Positions 55,228 through 64,000 of a stretch of 64,000 bases of DNA are shown one piece after another. Below the pieces are notes generated by a model, which had not been told where the DNA came from, made no database searches, and was given only the letters and a program-made list of their open reading frames with translations. The translations under genes were made by a program, and so were the position numbers. This DNA is from Panaeolus papilionaceus (taxonomy: Eukaryota > Basidiomycota > Agaricomycetes > Agaricales). The DNA lies in assembly GCA_015501605.1 (NCBI GenBank), contig JADNRZ010000010.1, forward strand, positions 1,912,780 through 1,976,779, in the 5' to 3' direction. Every line of letters starts with the position of its first letter. Within the stretch, counting starts at the first letter, position 1.

Positions 55228-58200
55228 CACTAGTGGCTACCACTTTTTATTAATAATTCAGGACAGTTGCCCTGTGGACAATAATACCACTTGCCCTGTA
55301 ATTTATGAAATGATGAGTGCCCTGTTTTTTATGATAATGCCTCAGGTAACTTTAGTGTGCGATTTCATAGATATTATCATAATTGTCAGGCTGATTTTCA
55401 TAGCAACATTTTATATGCTGTAGACATTTTCATGCTGCCCTTGTGATGTTCATGCAATATTATTATCGTTTTCATGATTATGCCTGATATTTTCATGATT
55501 GGTAGGGCAATATTATCATGGATTTCATGATTACTAGGGCGATATTCTTCTTGATTTCATAGATTCCCTTGATCTTATCAGTGCATTTTCTTATCAAATC
55601 AGGGCAATTCTAAATATAGAATTGCCATAATATGACATCATTAGATCAGATCACTATTATCTCCGCTTTTTTTGGACCCTTATCTCATCCATCAATTACA
55701 TCAAATCAGGGCTCTGCCCCTGTTGCACCCATTATTTCTAGCATTTATTACACCGCTTTTCTGGCCACTTTATATGGACATATATATACCATTAGAAAGT
55801 TAAAATTGCCTACTATTTGATTCTGAATTTTATTCAATTTAATTCCTGCAGGGGAGCAGCCAATTCAGCTCCGCTTCTTCCCATCAATTTAGCCCCTATT
55901 CATTTATGCTACTATTCCTGCTGCATTTGCACCGCTTTTTTGGCACTTTTTCTGGTGCACATATATACCATTAGAAAGCCCTAATTGTCTAGTTTAAGAA
56001 TATGCCCTCAGTTTTACAATAGCCCCACTAGGGGCTGCACTATTTAGCTGCGCTTTTTGGGTATTTAATTAGCCCCTATTTTGAATCAGCATTATTCCTG
56101 CTCCATTTTGCACCACTTTGGTGCAATTATATATGGACATATATATATCACCAGAAAGCTACAAATGCCTAGATTAAGAATCTGAAATCAGAATATAAAT
56201 GTTGTGTCTAGGGAGGGAGCAATTGCATTTCGCATTTGGGCATTAGAGCGTGGGAACACCCTTGATCACCTCTTCTCCTCCTCCTCCCACCGCGTTTCTG
56301 CCTCCATTTCTCCACATCCACTCCACCCCTTGGCCTATAATTTGGCATGGAGGTGTATGTTATGTATTATAAACAGCCTATGCAGTAGGAACCCAAGGAG
56401 ACCCCTATGAATGCAGCTATTCTGCATTTAGTCTGTTTTTGCTGCTAATTCTGCCAAAAGAGGACCCAATAGTCCTCAATAACTCGCATTTTGTCCAGGA
56501 TAAAGCCATGGATATATGTTGTTCTGTGCCACATATCATGTGTTCACAGTTCTAGATCATATAGAAACAGCCATATGCTGTCTCACAGGTTCCCAAAATA
56601 CTATATTGGGTATATCTCTACCATTTCTGACCGCTTCATAGTGATGAAAAATGTTCTAAAGTCGCCTCAAGAATACCTACAAAACAAGGGTACTCACAGC
56701 AAATTCTGAGCACTTTTCAAAAATGATGCTGATAAGCCATTTATACAAGATCTGCATTGAAATAATTTAATCAGACCTTGTGGAGACAAGGGTATACACT
56801 GTTATTGATGTTTTCAAAAGGTTTGAGAATATTTGAGTGAGTGTGGAAGGTAGGAGACACAAATGGGTGCTGGAATGCAGTTTGATGTAGTGTGTATGCT
56901 CAATGAACTGACAACAACTAGTATTCTCTTTAACTGTTTCTCTCGTTCTATGAGCTACACTTGACCAATCTCTTTCAAAAAAATTTTAAATTGAAGATAT
57001 ATCAATTCTAAACACATTTCAAGTGTATATTGGCACACAGACAATGATACCACCATACTAGAGTCTCAACACCTCCTCCAGACTATCTGTGATTCATGGT
57101 GGATATTAATTATGCTATATCTCCATGAGGAGAGATCAGATTTCTATGATGAAGCACACATTTGAAAGGTGTTTACAACTGCGGTTTAGAAGATCTTTGA
57201 TCTTGAAAATTGGTTAAGAAATGCAAATGATATTGGTCTAGAAACAAAGGGTATAATGAGATGATGATTTAAGCTAGTTTGCATGTAGTGGAGGGCTAAA
57301 TATTGATTTCTGATGCATGAAACATGTATACACATCTCATGATATAATACCTGATGCTTTGGTTGCGTTCTAATGAATCAAATACTATGCTTTGGCTCCG
57401 CTTTTGGAGCAACATGATCCATACCAGATGTATATAGTGTATTTATGCATATATACGGATGCCAGTGTCCTGTAAGCTTGCACCCACTATTTGATAGTAT
57501 ATATACACCTCCATGCCAAATTATAGGCTGAGGGGTAGAGTGGATGTGGAGAAATGAGGGCAAAAAAGCGGTGGGGGGATGAGGAGAAGAGGTGATCAAG
57601 GGTGTTCCCACGCTCTAATGCCCAAATGCGAAATGCAATTGCTCCCTCCCTAGACACAACATTTATATTCTGATTTCAGATTCTTAATCTAGGCATTTGT
57701 AGCTTTCTGGTGATATATATATGTCCATATATAATTGCACCAAAGTGGTGCAAAATGGAGCAGGAATAATGCTGATTCAAAATAGGGGCTAATTAAATAC
57801 CCAAAAAGCGCAGCTAAATAGTGCAGCCCCTAGTGGGGCTATTGTAAAACTGAGGGCATATTCTTAAACTAGACAATTAGGGCTTTCTAATGGTATATAT
57901 GTGCACCAGAAAAAGTGCCAAAAAAGCGGTGCAAATGCAGCAGGAATAGTAGCATAAATGAATAGGGGCTAAATTGATGGGAAGAAGCGGAGCTGAATTG
58001 GCTGCTCCCCTGCAGGAATTAAATTGAATAAAATTCAGAATCAAATAGTAGGCAATTTTAACTTTCTAATGGTATATATATGTCCATATAAAGTGGCCAG
58101 AAAAGCGGTGTAATAAATGCTAGAAATAATGGGTGCAACAGGGGCAGAGCCCTGATTTGATGTAATTGATGGATGAGATAAGGGTCCAAAAAAAGCGGAG

Positions 58201-58633
58201 ATAATAGTGATCTGATCTAATGATGTCATATTATGGCAATTCTATATTTAGAATTGCCCTGATTTGATAAGAAAATGCACTGATAAGATCAAGGGAATCT
58301 ATGAAATCAAGAAGAATATCGCCCTAGTAATCATGAAATCCATGATAATATTGCCCTACCAATCATGAAAATATCAGGCATAATCATGAAAACGATAATA
58401 ATATTGCATGAACATCACAAGGGCAGCATGAAAATGTCTACAGCATATAAAATGTTGCTATGAAAATCAGCCTGACAATTATGATAATATCTATGAAATC
58501 GCACACTAAAGTTACCTGAGGCATTATCATAAAAAACAGGGCACTCATCATTTCATAAATTACAGGGCAAGTGGTATTATTGTCCACAGGGCAACTGTCC
58601 TGAATTATTAATAAAAGTGGTAATCACCAGTCA
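55228..58633. mobile_element. 3.4-kb element with ~1.13-kb inverted arms and 6-bp target duplication
   Basis: The left arm (55228 to about 56357) and right arm (about 57506 to 58633) are near-identical inverted copies, around a 1.15-kb spacer. ACAGTG lies directly outside both ends (55222-55227 and 58634-58639). The left end begins CACTAGTGGCTACCAC; the right end, read inward, is TGACTGGTGATTACCAC. No frame beyond ~90 codons and no transposase motif is found in arms or spacer. Superfamily unknown. Confidence 0.88.
55660..56200. repeat. three ~180-bp tandem units in the left arm (mirrored at 57660-58200)
   Basis: AGAAAG preceded by an ACATATATA-rich box recurs at 55794, 55973 and 56153, spacing 179 and 180 bp. 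Around each are shared pieces: a (C)ACCGCTTTT box, TATATGGACATATATA, AATTGCCTA and a GGGGC-flanked CTGCG/CTCCGCTT block. The units are degenerate but clearly in register. The same array is present in reverse in the right arm. Confidence 0.75.
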
Positions 58634-58639
58634 ACAGTG

Positions 58640-59324
58640 AGCTCACATGCCATGCAGTGAGCTTTGTAGTGAGGTGCCCATCAAATCATTGAAGGCACAT
58701 GGACAAAGGTAAGCAAGTGATCTTCGCTCCTGGAGAACCACTCAGCTAGCAGATGACAGTTGGCCAGGGCATGCACCTGACCAGGACCAACAGATGGATC
58801 TACAGATCACATGGCCATGCCCAAGCTATCAGTGAATACCACAATGTGTGTGCACCCCTCCTGGTGCGAGGCGAAGGAAATAGCACACCAAATGGCAAAG
58901 AGCTCCACATACTGGGCCAGAGACTTGCCTGCAACGTTCTTGGAGCTGTGGAACTCCCACCCATTGCGATAATACACCGCCAAAACAGTGGACTGGTGAT
59001 GCCATGATGGAGGCACAGAGGCATCCACAATAGCTGACACAGTGTGGGGGCTGGTATCTCCCCAGCCAAGGATGGTGTCCAACTCATCGCGGCGCGTTTC
59101 GGCACTCGTTCCTGGTATGGTGCTCCTGGTGATGATGCGATTGTTAAAACGATCAAGCAAGCAGTGGCCTGGACAAGCCTCTGGAGGGAATCCCTGCATT
59201 GGTTCATCAAGCTGGAGGAGGTTGGTGTCGATCTCCATGACTGCACTCTGGACTTTGGCCTTCTGGGCACCAGTCACCTTTGAGATGGCTCAAGGGTGAG
59301 GGTGTGCCTTGCCAGTGTGCTGCT
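58640..59324 (-). pseudogene. host LINE, RNase H part
   Basis: From 59324 leftwards: VTGAQKAKVQSAVMEIDTNL (spacer), then SAIVDASVPPSW, YVELFAIWCAISFA and HIVVFTDSLGMAM, which carry the RNase H acidic residues (Asp in VDAS, Glu in VELFA, Asp in FTDS). A TGA follows MAM, and a second lies a little further, in a FVHVPSMI-type segment. The right boundary is the 14-bp target duplication of the LINE insertion. Confidence 0.75.
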
Positions 59325-61576
59325 TTTTTTCTTTTTTTTTTTGGTTCAACAATTTATATACCGGTGCGCGACTGGCAGTCCGGTCAGTTCATAGTAAGTA
59401 CAAACGAGCAGTAAACTACAGGAATGTCCACTCCCCAATTCAGTTGGGTATATACTACAGCAGGCACAAGGCAAGCAGTGTCGTAGGGCAAGATATCAAA
59501 GCCGATTGCGCAGCAATAAGGATGTGTCCCACCAAAGCAGGTGTCTGTTAAGCGTGGCGTTCTGTGTGTTGTTGGTGTTAACGCACCTCGACGCAGTTGC
59601 CGATCACGAAGCATGGGCGAGCCTGAGGGGGCGCCTACTGGCCAAAGCCCTTGAGTTACCTCACGGACGAACCGCGCAGGCAACGGGCAGCTAAACTCTA
59701 GTCCGCATACACACCGAAATGTGCTCCCCAACCACTGGTTATGACGCCGAAGCTTCCAGCATGCAAGGGCACTGTCGCTGGCATCCAGTTAAGGACTGCT
59801 TGGGTGACGAACCATTGTCTCAACCACACATGCTGTCGGGACCCCAACAAGCGTCCATCTTCAGCACATCATCCTACACCCATGTCCTCCTGAGGGCGGT
59901 CGGGGTGTATAGCAGAGAAGGAGAACGCGCAGGGGTGCGCGTTCAAGAATCGGTTTAGCTCCCAGGTGTCCCAGGGATAACCACAATGTGCCTTGAATTT
60001 CTTACAATGGCACAAGATGTGTGAGCGCCACCTGAAGCGTCCGCAGACGCACTGGGGGGCTGGGAGATTGAATTGCATGTGGTGATAATATTCACCAATG
60101 GGAGTGTGGCCTGTTATACAATGAACCGCACGGGCGGTCAAAGACAGGGGACCTGCTTCGAACACTGGTAGCCAATGGTGCGTCTGCGGACGCTTCAGGT
60201 GGCGCTCACACATCTTGTGCCATTGTAAGAAATTCAAGGCACATTGTGGTTATCCCTGGGACACCTGGGAGCTAAACCGATTCTTGAACGCGCACCCCTG
60301 CGCGTTCTCCTTCTCTGCTATACACCCCGACCGCCCTCAGGAGGACATGGGTGTAGGATGATGTGCTGAAGATGGACGCTTGTTGGGGTCCCGACAGCAT
60401 GTGTGGTTGAGACAATGGTTCGTCACCCAAGCAGTCCTTAACTGGATGCCAGCGACAGTGCCCTTGCATGCTGGAAGCTTCGGCGTCATAACCAGTGGTT
60501 GGGGAGCACATTTCGGTGTGTATGCGGACTAGAGTTTAGCTGCCCGTTGCCTGCGCGGTTCGTCCGTGAGGTAACTCAAGGGCTTTGGCCAGTAGGCGCC
60601 CCCTCAGGCTCGCCCATGCTTCGTGATCGGCAACTGCGTCGAGGTGCGTTAACACCAACAACACACAGAACGCCACGCTTAACAGACACCTGCTTTGGTG
60701 GGACACATCCTTATTGCTGCGCAATCGGCTTTGATATCTTGCCCTACGACACTGCTTGCCTTGTGCCTGCTGTAGTATATACCCAACTGAATTGGGGAGT
60801 GGACATTCCTGTAGTTTACTGCTTGTTTGTACTTACTATGAACCGACCGGACTGCCAGTCGTGCACCGGTATATAAATTGTTGAACCAAAAAAAAAAAAA
60901 AAAAAAAAACACTGGTAGCCAAGACCCACCCTTCTTAGTAGTGGGCTTGAGGAGACAGCCATGCACGTTGTGCAGGGGCATAAACTGTTTGCCCCTGTAT
61001 GATTGATCTGAGAACTGCGCGTCCCAGAGTGAGAGTGCTTTGCGATCTGCAAAATCGCGGAGCCAGGTGAGTGTCGTGCGCGGTTGTGTACCGACGTGGA
61101 CACTGGGGAGAGACCTGACAGCCTTGTGAGCTTTCCCCTGTGGACCCCAGCGAAGCTGGGAGGGGGTGTATACAAAGAGTACTCGGCGGTTGGCTCCCTG
61201 CGCTAAGGCGCGTACGATGGCCAGGCTGTGTTCCTGGCCTCCATGTTCAGTGCAGTCCAATGTGAGCCTGATGGCGGGCATGCAGTCGGAAAAGAGATAA
61301 ACCCGCTCGCACCTGGGGAAGGTGATAGCCTTGCACAGAGCGAGACAAATCACAAAGAGTTCTGCGTCAACAGAGGTCACTCTGCCTGACAGGATGCAAG
61401 TGAGCCATGGCTCTTCAGCCAATGGCTCACATGACACACGGTCAGTCCTTGGGTCACATGTTCCCAGAGGGTTCGCAGCATACACTAATGCCACTACTGC
61501 TGACTGGAAGTGATCATACCATGGTACTGCTGCATCGCAAGCAGCCACAAATGAACCAGGAGTAGCAATTATCTCA
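59325..61576 (-). mobile_element. 5'-truncated LINE inserted in the host LINE
   Basis: GCCAGTGTGCTGCT flanks it (59311-59324 and 61577-61590). On the minus strand it runs from 61576 through RNase H (VTSVDAELFVICLALC, VYLFSDCMPAIRL, FVYTPSQLRWGPQGKAHKAV), WLRDFADRKALSLW and KKGGSWLPVF to the CxC-HxxxC region, ending in GTATATAAATTGTTGAACC plus an A tail (T-run at 59325-59342). It is interrupted at 60176-60907 by a second fragment. Confidence 0.87.
60176..60907 (+). mobile_element. plus-strand LINE 3' fragment inserted in the LINE above
   Basis: AACACTGGTAGCCAA flanks it (60161-60175 and 60908-60922), a 15-bp target duplication. It starts TGGTGCGTCTGCGG, encodes the end of ORF2 (FRWRSHILCHCKKFKAHCGY ... 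DRPQEDMGVG) and ends in a >20-nt A tail at 60886-60907. Being in opposite orientation to its host, it makes an inverted repeat: 59326-60052 with 60180-60907. Confidence 0.9.
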
Positions 61577-61577
61577 G

Positions 61578-62330
61578 CCAGTGTGCTGCTTGCTCATGAG
61601 AGAGCGAAGCAGGTGGGTGTCTGCAAGCATGCTCACACGAAGTGTGGAACAATTGGTGAGGCATTTGAGGTAGAGTGGAATGGGGATGAGGGCAGCAAGT
61701 GCTTCAACAGTGCCAGTGGGAGCAGTACTAAACACACCAGTGATCCAGAGCGCAGCTTTTTGCTGCATTTTGACAAGTTCAGCCATGAGTGTCTTGTTGT
61801 GAGCACCATTGTAGAACCAGAGGCGGTGACTGTATGTCACAATGGGGAGGATACAGGACCTGTAAAGAAGACGTTGCTGACATGCATTCAAGCCACGAGT
61901 AGAGAAACCAAGCATGCACATGGCCTTGACGGTTGTAAGCGCTTTGGTGGAGTAATAGCGCACATGCTCCTTGAACGAGAGCGTGCAGTCAAAATAGAAG
62001 CCAAGGTACCGCCAGTACAGCTTGGGTGTGAGGGGAGTGTTGCCAGTGTAGGGAGCGAAGCCCAGATCCAGCAGTGGGTTGTACTTGTCGCGTGCATGAG
62101 AGAAGTGAAAGAGCTCAGACTTGTCATGTTCAAGAATGAGGGCAAAGGTGGTGAAAAGCGCATAGATGACCACATACGCGTCCCTAAGGACTTTGTTGTT
62201 ACAATCGAGAGAGGGGGATTGGACAAGGATAGTGCCATCATCAACAAAGGAGAGGAGGGTGGACTTGAAATGAGTGGTCTGGAGCTCATACAGCTTCATG
62301 AGCAGTGTGATATAGAGGGCTAATAGAACC
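61578..62330 (-). pseudogene. host LINE, C-terminal part of reverse transcriptase
   Basis: Minus-strand frame with VLLALYITLLMKLYELQ, the catalytic STLLSFVDDGTILVQS (the YxDD box as FVDD), LYWRYLGFYFDCTLSFKEHV and the thumb segment CQQRLLYRSCILPIVTYSHR. It is interrupted after LMSKQHTG by the LINE insertion at 59325-61576. The upstream RT motifs are cut off at 62330 by the poly-A end of another LINE copy. Confidence 0.85.
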
Positions 62331-62332
62331 AG

Positions 62333-63481
62333 TTTTTTTTTTTTTTTTTTTTTGTTCAACAGTTTATATACTGGTGTGCAGCTGGCAGTCCGGTTGGATC
62401 ACAGTAAATACAAACGAAGTACGAGTACTAGGAATGACTACTCCCCAATTAAGTTGGGTATATACCACGGCAGACTAATCTAAGGCGAGCGCGAAGCGCA
62501 AGCAAAGAACGTGGGGCAAGTTATCAAAGCTGATTGCGCAGCAAATAAGCCTCCCCCTCACGAGAAGGGCAGCAGTACAGAGTGATCAACCGAGCGTCGT
62601 CGGGTTAATGCCCTCGACCCGGTTGTCGAACAGAAGGGGCGCCTACTACTTGAAGCCCTTGGTTACCCATGGATGGGCACCAGGCGGCTAAACTCCATCC
62701 CGCATACACACCGAGGTGTGCTCCCCGACCACTGGTTATGACGCTGAGGCTCCCAGCACGCAAGGGCCCTGTCGCTGGCATCCAATTAAGGACTGCTCGG
62801 GGGACAGGCCATCGTCTCAGCCTCCTGAATTTTCGGGACCCCAACAACCACCCCACTTCAGATCTTTATCCAACGCCCTCCTCCTCCCGAGGGCGGGAAG
62901 GGCGTATAGCAGCAAAGGAGAACGCGAGTGGGTTCGCGTTCAAGTATTTATAGAGCTCCCATGTATCCCATGGGAACCCGCAATAGTGTCTGTACTTCCG
63001 ACAAGAGCACAAGATATGGGAGCGCGTCCCGAAGTGCCCGCAGGTGCACTGAGGTGCGGGAAGGTTGAATTGCATACAGTGATAATATTCACTGATGGGG
63101 GCGTGGCCCGTAATACAACGAACTGCGCGTGCTGTCAAGGACGGGGGACCAGCCTCAAACGCGGATAACCAAGACCCACCCTTCTTCGTGGTGGGCCTGA
63201 GAAGACGGTCATGCTTGTCATGGAGGGGCATGAAATGCCTGCCTCTGTATGATTGTTCCAAGAACTTTGCTTCCCAGAGTTGAAGTGCCTTGCGATCTGC
63301 AAAATCACGGAGCCAGCTTAGTGTCGTGAGGGGACGTGCCCCAACATGAACACTGGGTAGAGATGTGACCATCTTGTGAGCGGTCCCCTGCAGGCCCCAG
63401 CGAAGCTGGGAGGGGACGTGTATGAAAAGTACATGCCGGTTGGCTGCCGCAGGCAGCCAACCGGCAAGAGCGCGCACGATG
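62333..63481 (-). mobile_element. LINE 3' end (third copy)
   Basis: From about 63481 leftwards: IVRALAGWLPAAANRHVLFI, VPSQLRWGLQGTAHKMV, WLRDFADRKALQLW, KKGGSWLSAFEAGPPSLTAR, the CCHC-like CTCGHFGTRSHILCSCRKY and a C-terminus RPSRPREEEGVG; then the 3' UTR and an A tail (T-run 62333-62353). The ORF is open from the breakpoint to its natural end. No target duplication matching the left flank was found at the right edge. Confidence 0.82.
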
Positions 63482-64000
63482 GTGTGGAAGAGGAATATGC
63501 CCCTTGGTGAGGAACGTAATAGACAGAAGACGTGGTGAGTGTAGTGTGGAGTAAAACAAAATAACAAGATGCTTCCCAAGCAAGGGAAGGAAGTGTGTGA
63601 AGTGGTGAGGGAAAATACAGGGCTCGGAGGTGCTCAGCTCGGCTCGTGGTGCTCAGAGTAGTTGCGCGTTCAGACAGAGATGAAAGTAGGAAAAAGCAGA
63701 GAGATATTTTTAGATTGAGAGGGGGTCGTGTTATATGAGAGAAGGTGAGAAGTAACTAATACTGGGCACGCGCATGCTCTCGCGCTGCCCAGACTCCGAG
63801 AAAGTAGCTATTGGAAATCGTAACTACACTATGTAATTGTCTGTGATGTGGTAATAAAAATAAAATGAGTCTCCTAATGTTCGCCGCCGCAAGTCGCTCC
63901 TCTTGACATCGCCAGCTCAACGTGTCACTGAGCTGAGTTGTCCAGGCTCGAGTGGGTCGTCAATCCACTGCTGCAGGAGTGGAGCGCGATGAGAGGGGAG
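63482..64000. other. unassigned sequence at the right edge
   Basis: About 520 bp joined directly to the 5' breakpoint of the third LINE copy. Read on the minus strand it is pyrimidine-rich with a TATA-like CATATAACACGAC at about 63740 and no gene. It may be the LINE's own 5' leader fused by internal deletion, or the DNA it landed in. Confidence 0.35.

Larger units (their letters stand above)
52566..62330 (-). mobile_element. host LINE (non-LTR retrotransposon), split by three insertions
   Basis: Minus-strand pieces in order: RT (62330-61578), RNase H (59324-58640), C-terminal region (55227-54764), and 3' UTR with an A-rich tail (52997-52566, seen as T-runs with GAAATCAACAATTTATATAC on the plus strand). 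Each gap is an insertion with its own target duplication. The 5' part (endonuclease and most of RT) is missing or lies beyond the LINE copy at 62.3-63.5 kb. Several stop codons lie in the RNase H part, so it is inactive. Confidence 0.82.

Noticed and set aside
55632..55820. 62-codon ORF present identically in both arms of the inverted element
   Set aside because: The identity simply reflects the near-identical arms; the frame spans a tandem unit, has low-complexity content and no domain.
55660..56200. CRISPR-like array
   Set aside because: The units are ~180 bp, degenerate and directly adjacent, in a eukaryotic transposon; there are no short repeats with unique spacers.
55228..58633. Standard CACTA (EnSpm) transposon
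   Set aside because: Only the left end starts CACTA; the other end differs, the flanking duplication is 6 bp rather than 2-3 bp, and no transposase is present.
59326..60907. Twin-priming inversion within one LINE insertion
   Set aside because: A separate 15-bp duplication flanks the reversed fragment and it has its own A tail, which shows a second insertion.
61583..62323. 246-codon plus-strand frame
   Set aside because: It is exactly antisense to the LINE reverse transcriptase fragment, whose FVDD motif identifies the true strand.
1..64000. tRNA and rRNA genes
   Set aside because: I looked for A- and B-box-like sequences and rRNA landmarks and found no convincing candidate; a covariance-model scan would be needed to exclude them.

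Overview
The window looks like nuclear DNA of a mushroom-forming basidiomycete (Agaricomycetes). This rests on genes with many short (about 45-60 nt) GT..AG introns, rapidly duplicating F-box genes, a fungal GPI-anchored Kre9/Knh1-like wall protein, a chromodomain Ty3/gypsy element and Tad-like LINEs carrying RNase H. No bacterial-style operons are seen. Exon joins given here were worked out by eye from splice consensus, reading phase and family conservation.

Left part (1-39.1 kb) is gene-bearing. Recognisable housekeeping genes are ISD11 (mitochondrial Fe-S assembly), RCF1 (respiratory supercomplex factor), URM1 (ubiquitin-like sulfur carrier), DSN1/MIS13 (kinetochore), a CaM-kinase-like Ser/Thr kinase with an N-myristoylation-type start, and a CCC1/VIT1-type vacuolar iron/manganese transporter. 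Between them lie a GPI-anchored secreted protein, a five-exon SGNH esterase, and two expanding families: F-box proteins (four loci, with a segmental duplication that carries one gene's 5' end and promoter) and a family of single-pass membrane proteins with a repeated ectodomain and, in two members, a cytoplasmic PPPY motif. That family is present as two intact-looking genes, one internally deleted pseudogene and four relics. Small TIR elements with TA target duplications are scattered among them.

Right part (39.6-64 kb) is an island of transposons inside transposons. In order: a 3.75 kb Tc1/mariner-type element with a DDE transposase plus a convergent multi-exon accessory gene; an AT-rich stretch with a decayed gypsy fragment; a 6.3 kb minus-strand Ty3/gypsy chromovirus broken by three stop codons, one frameshift and a deletion at its 3' LTR; and a minus-strand LINE (about 52.6-62.3 kb) cut into pieces by three independent insertions. 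These insertions are (a) a 1.77 kb LTR element with near-identical 302-bp LTRs, a 5-bp target duplication and one intact 340-aa ORF containing a KH RNA-binding domain, (b) a 3.4 kb element with 1.1 kb inverted arms and a 6-bp target duplication, and (c) another LINE copy with a 14-bp target duplication, itself interrupted by a plus-strand LINE fragment with a 15-bp duplication, which creates a 0.73 kb palindrome.

The best candidates for something undescribed are the KH-domain LTR element, the long-inverted-arm element with about 180-bp tandem units, and the accessory gene carried by the mariner-type element.
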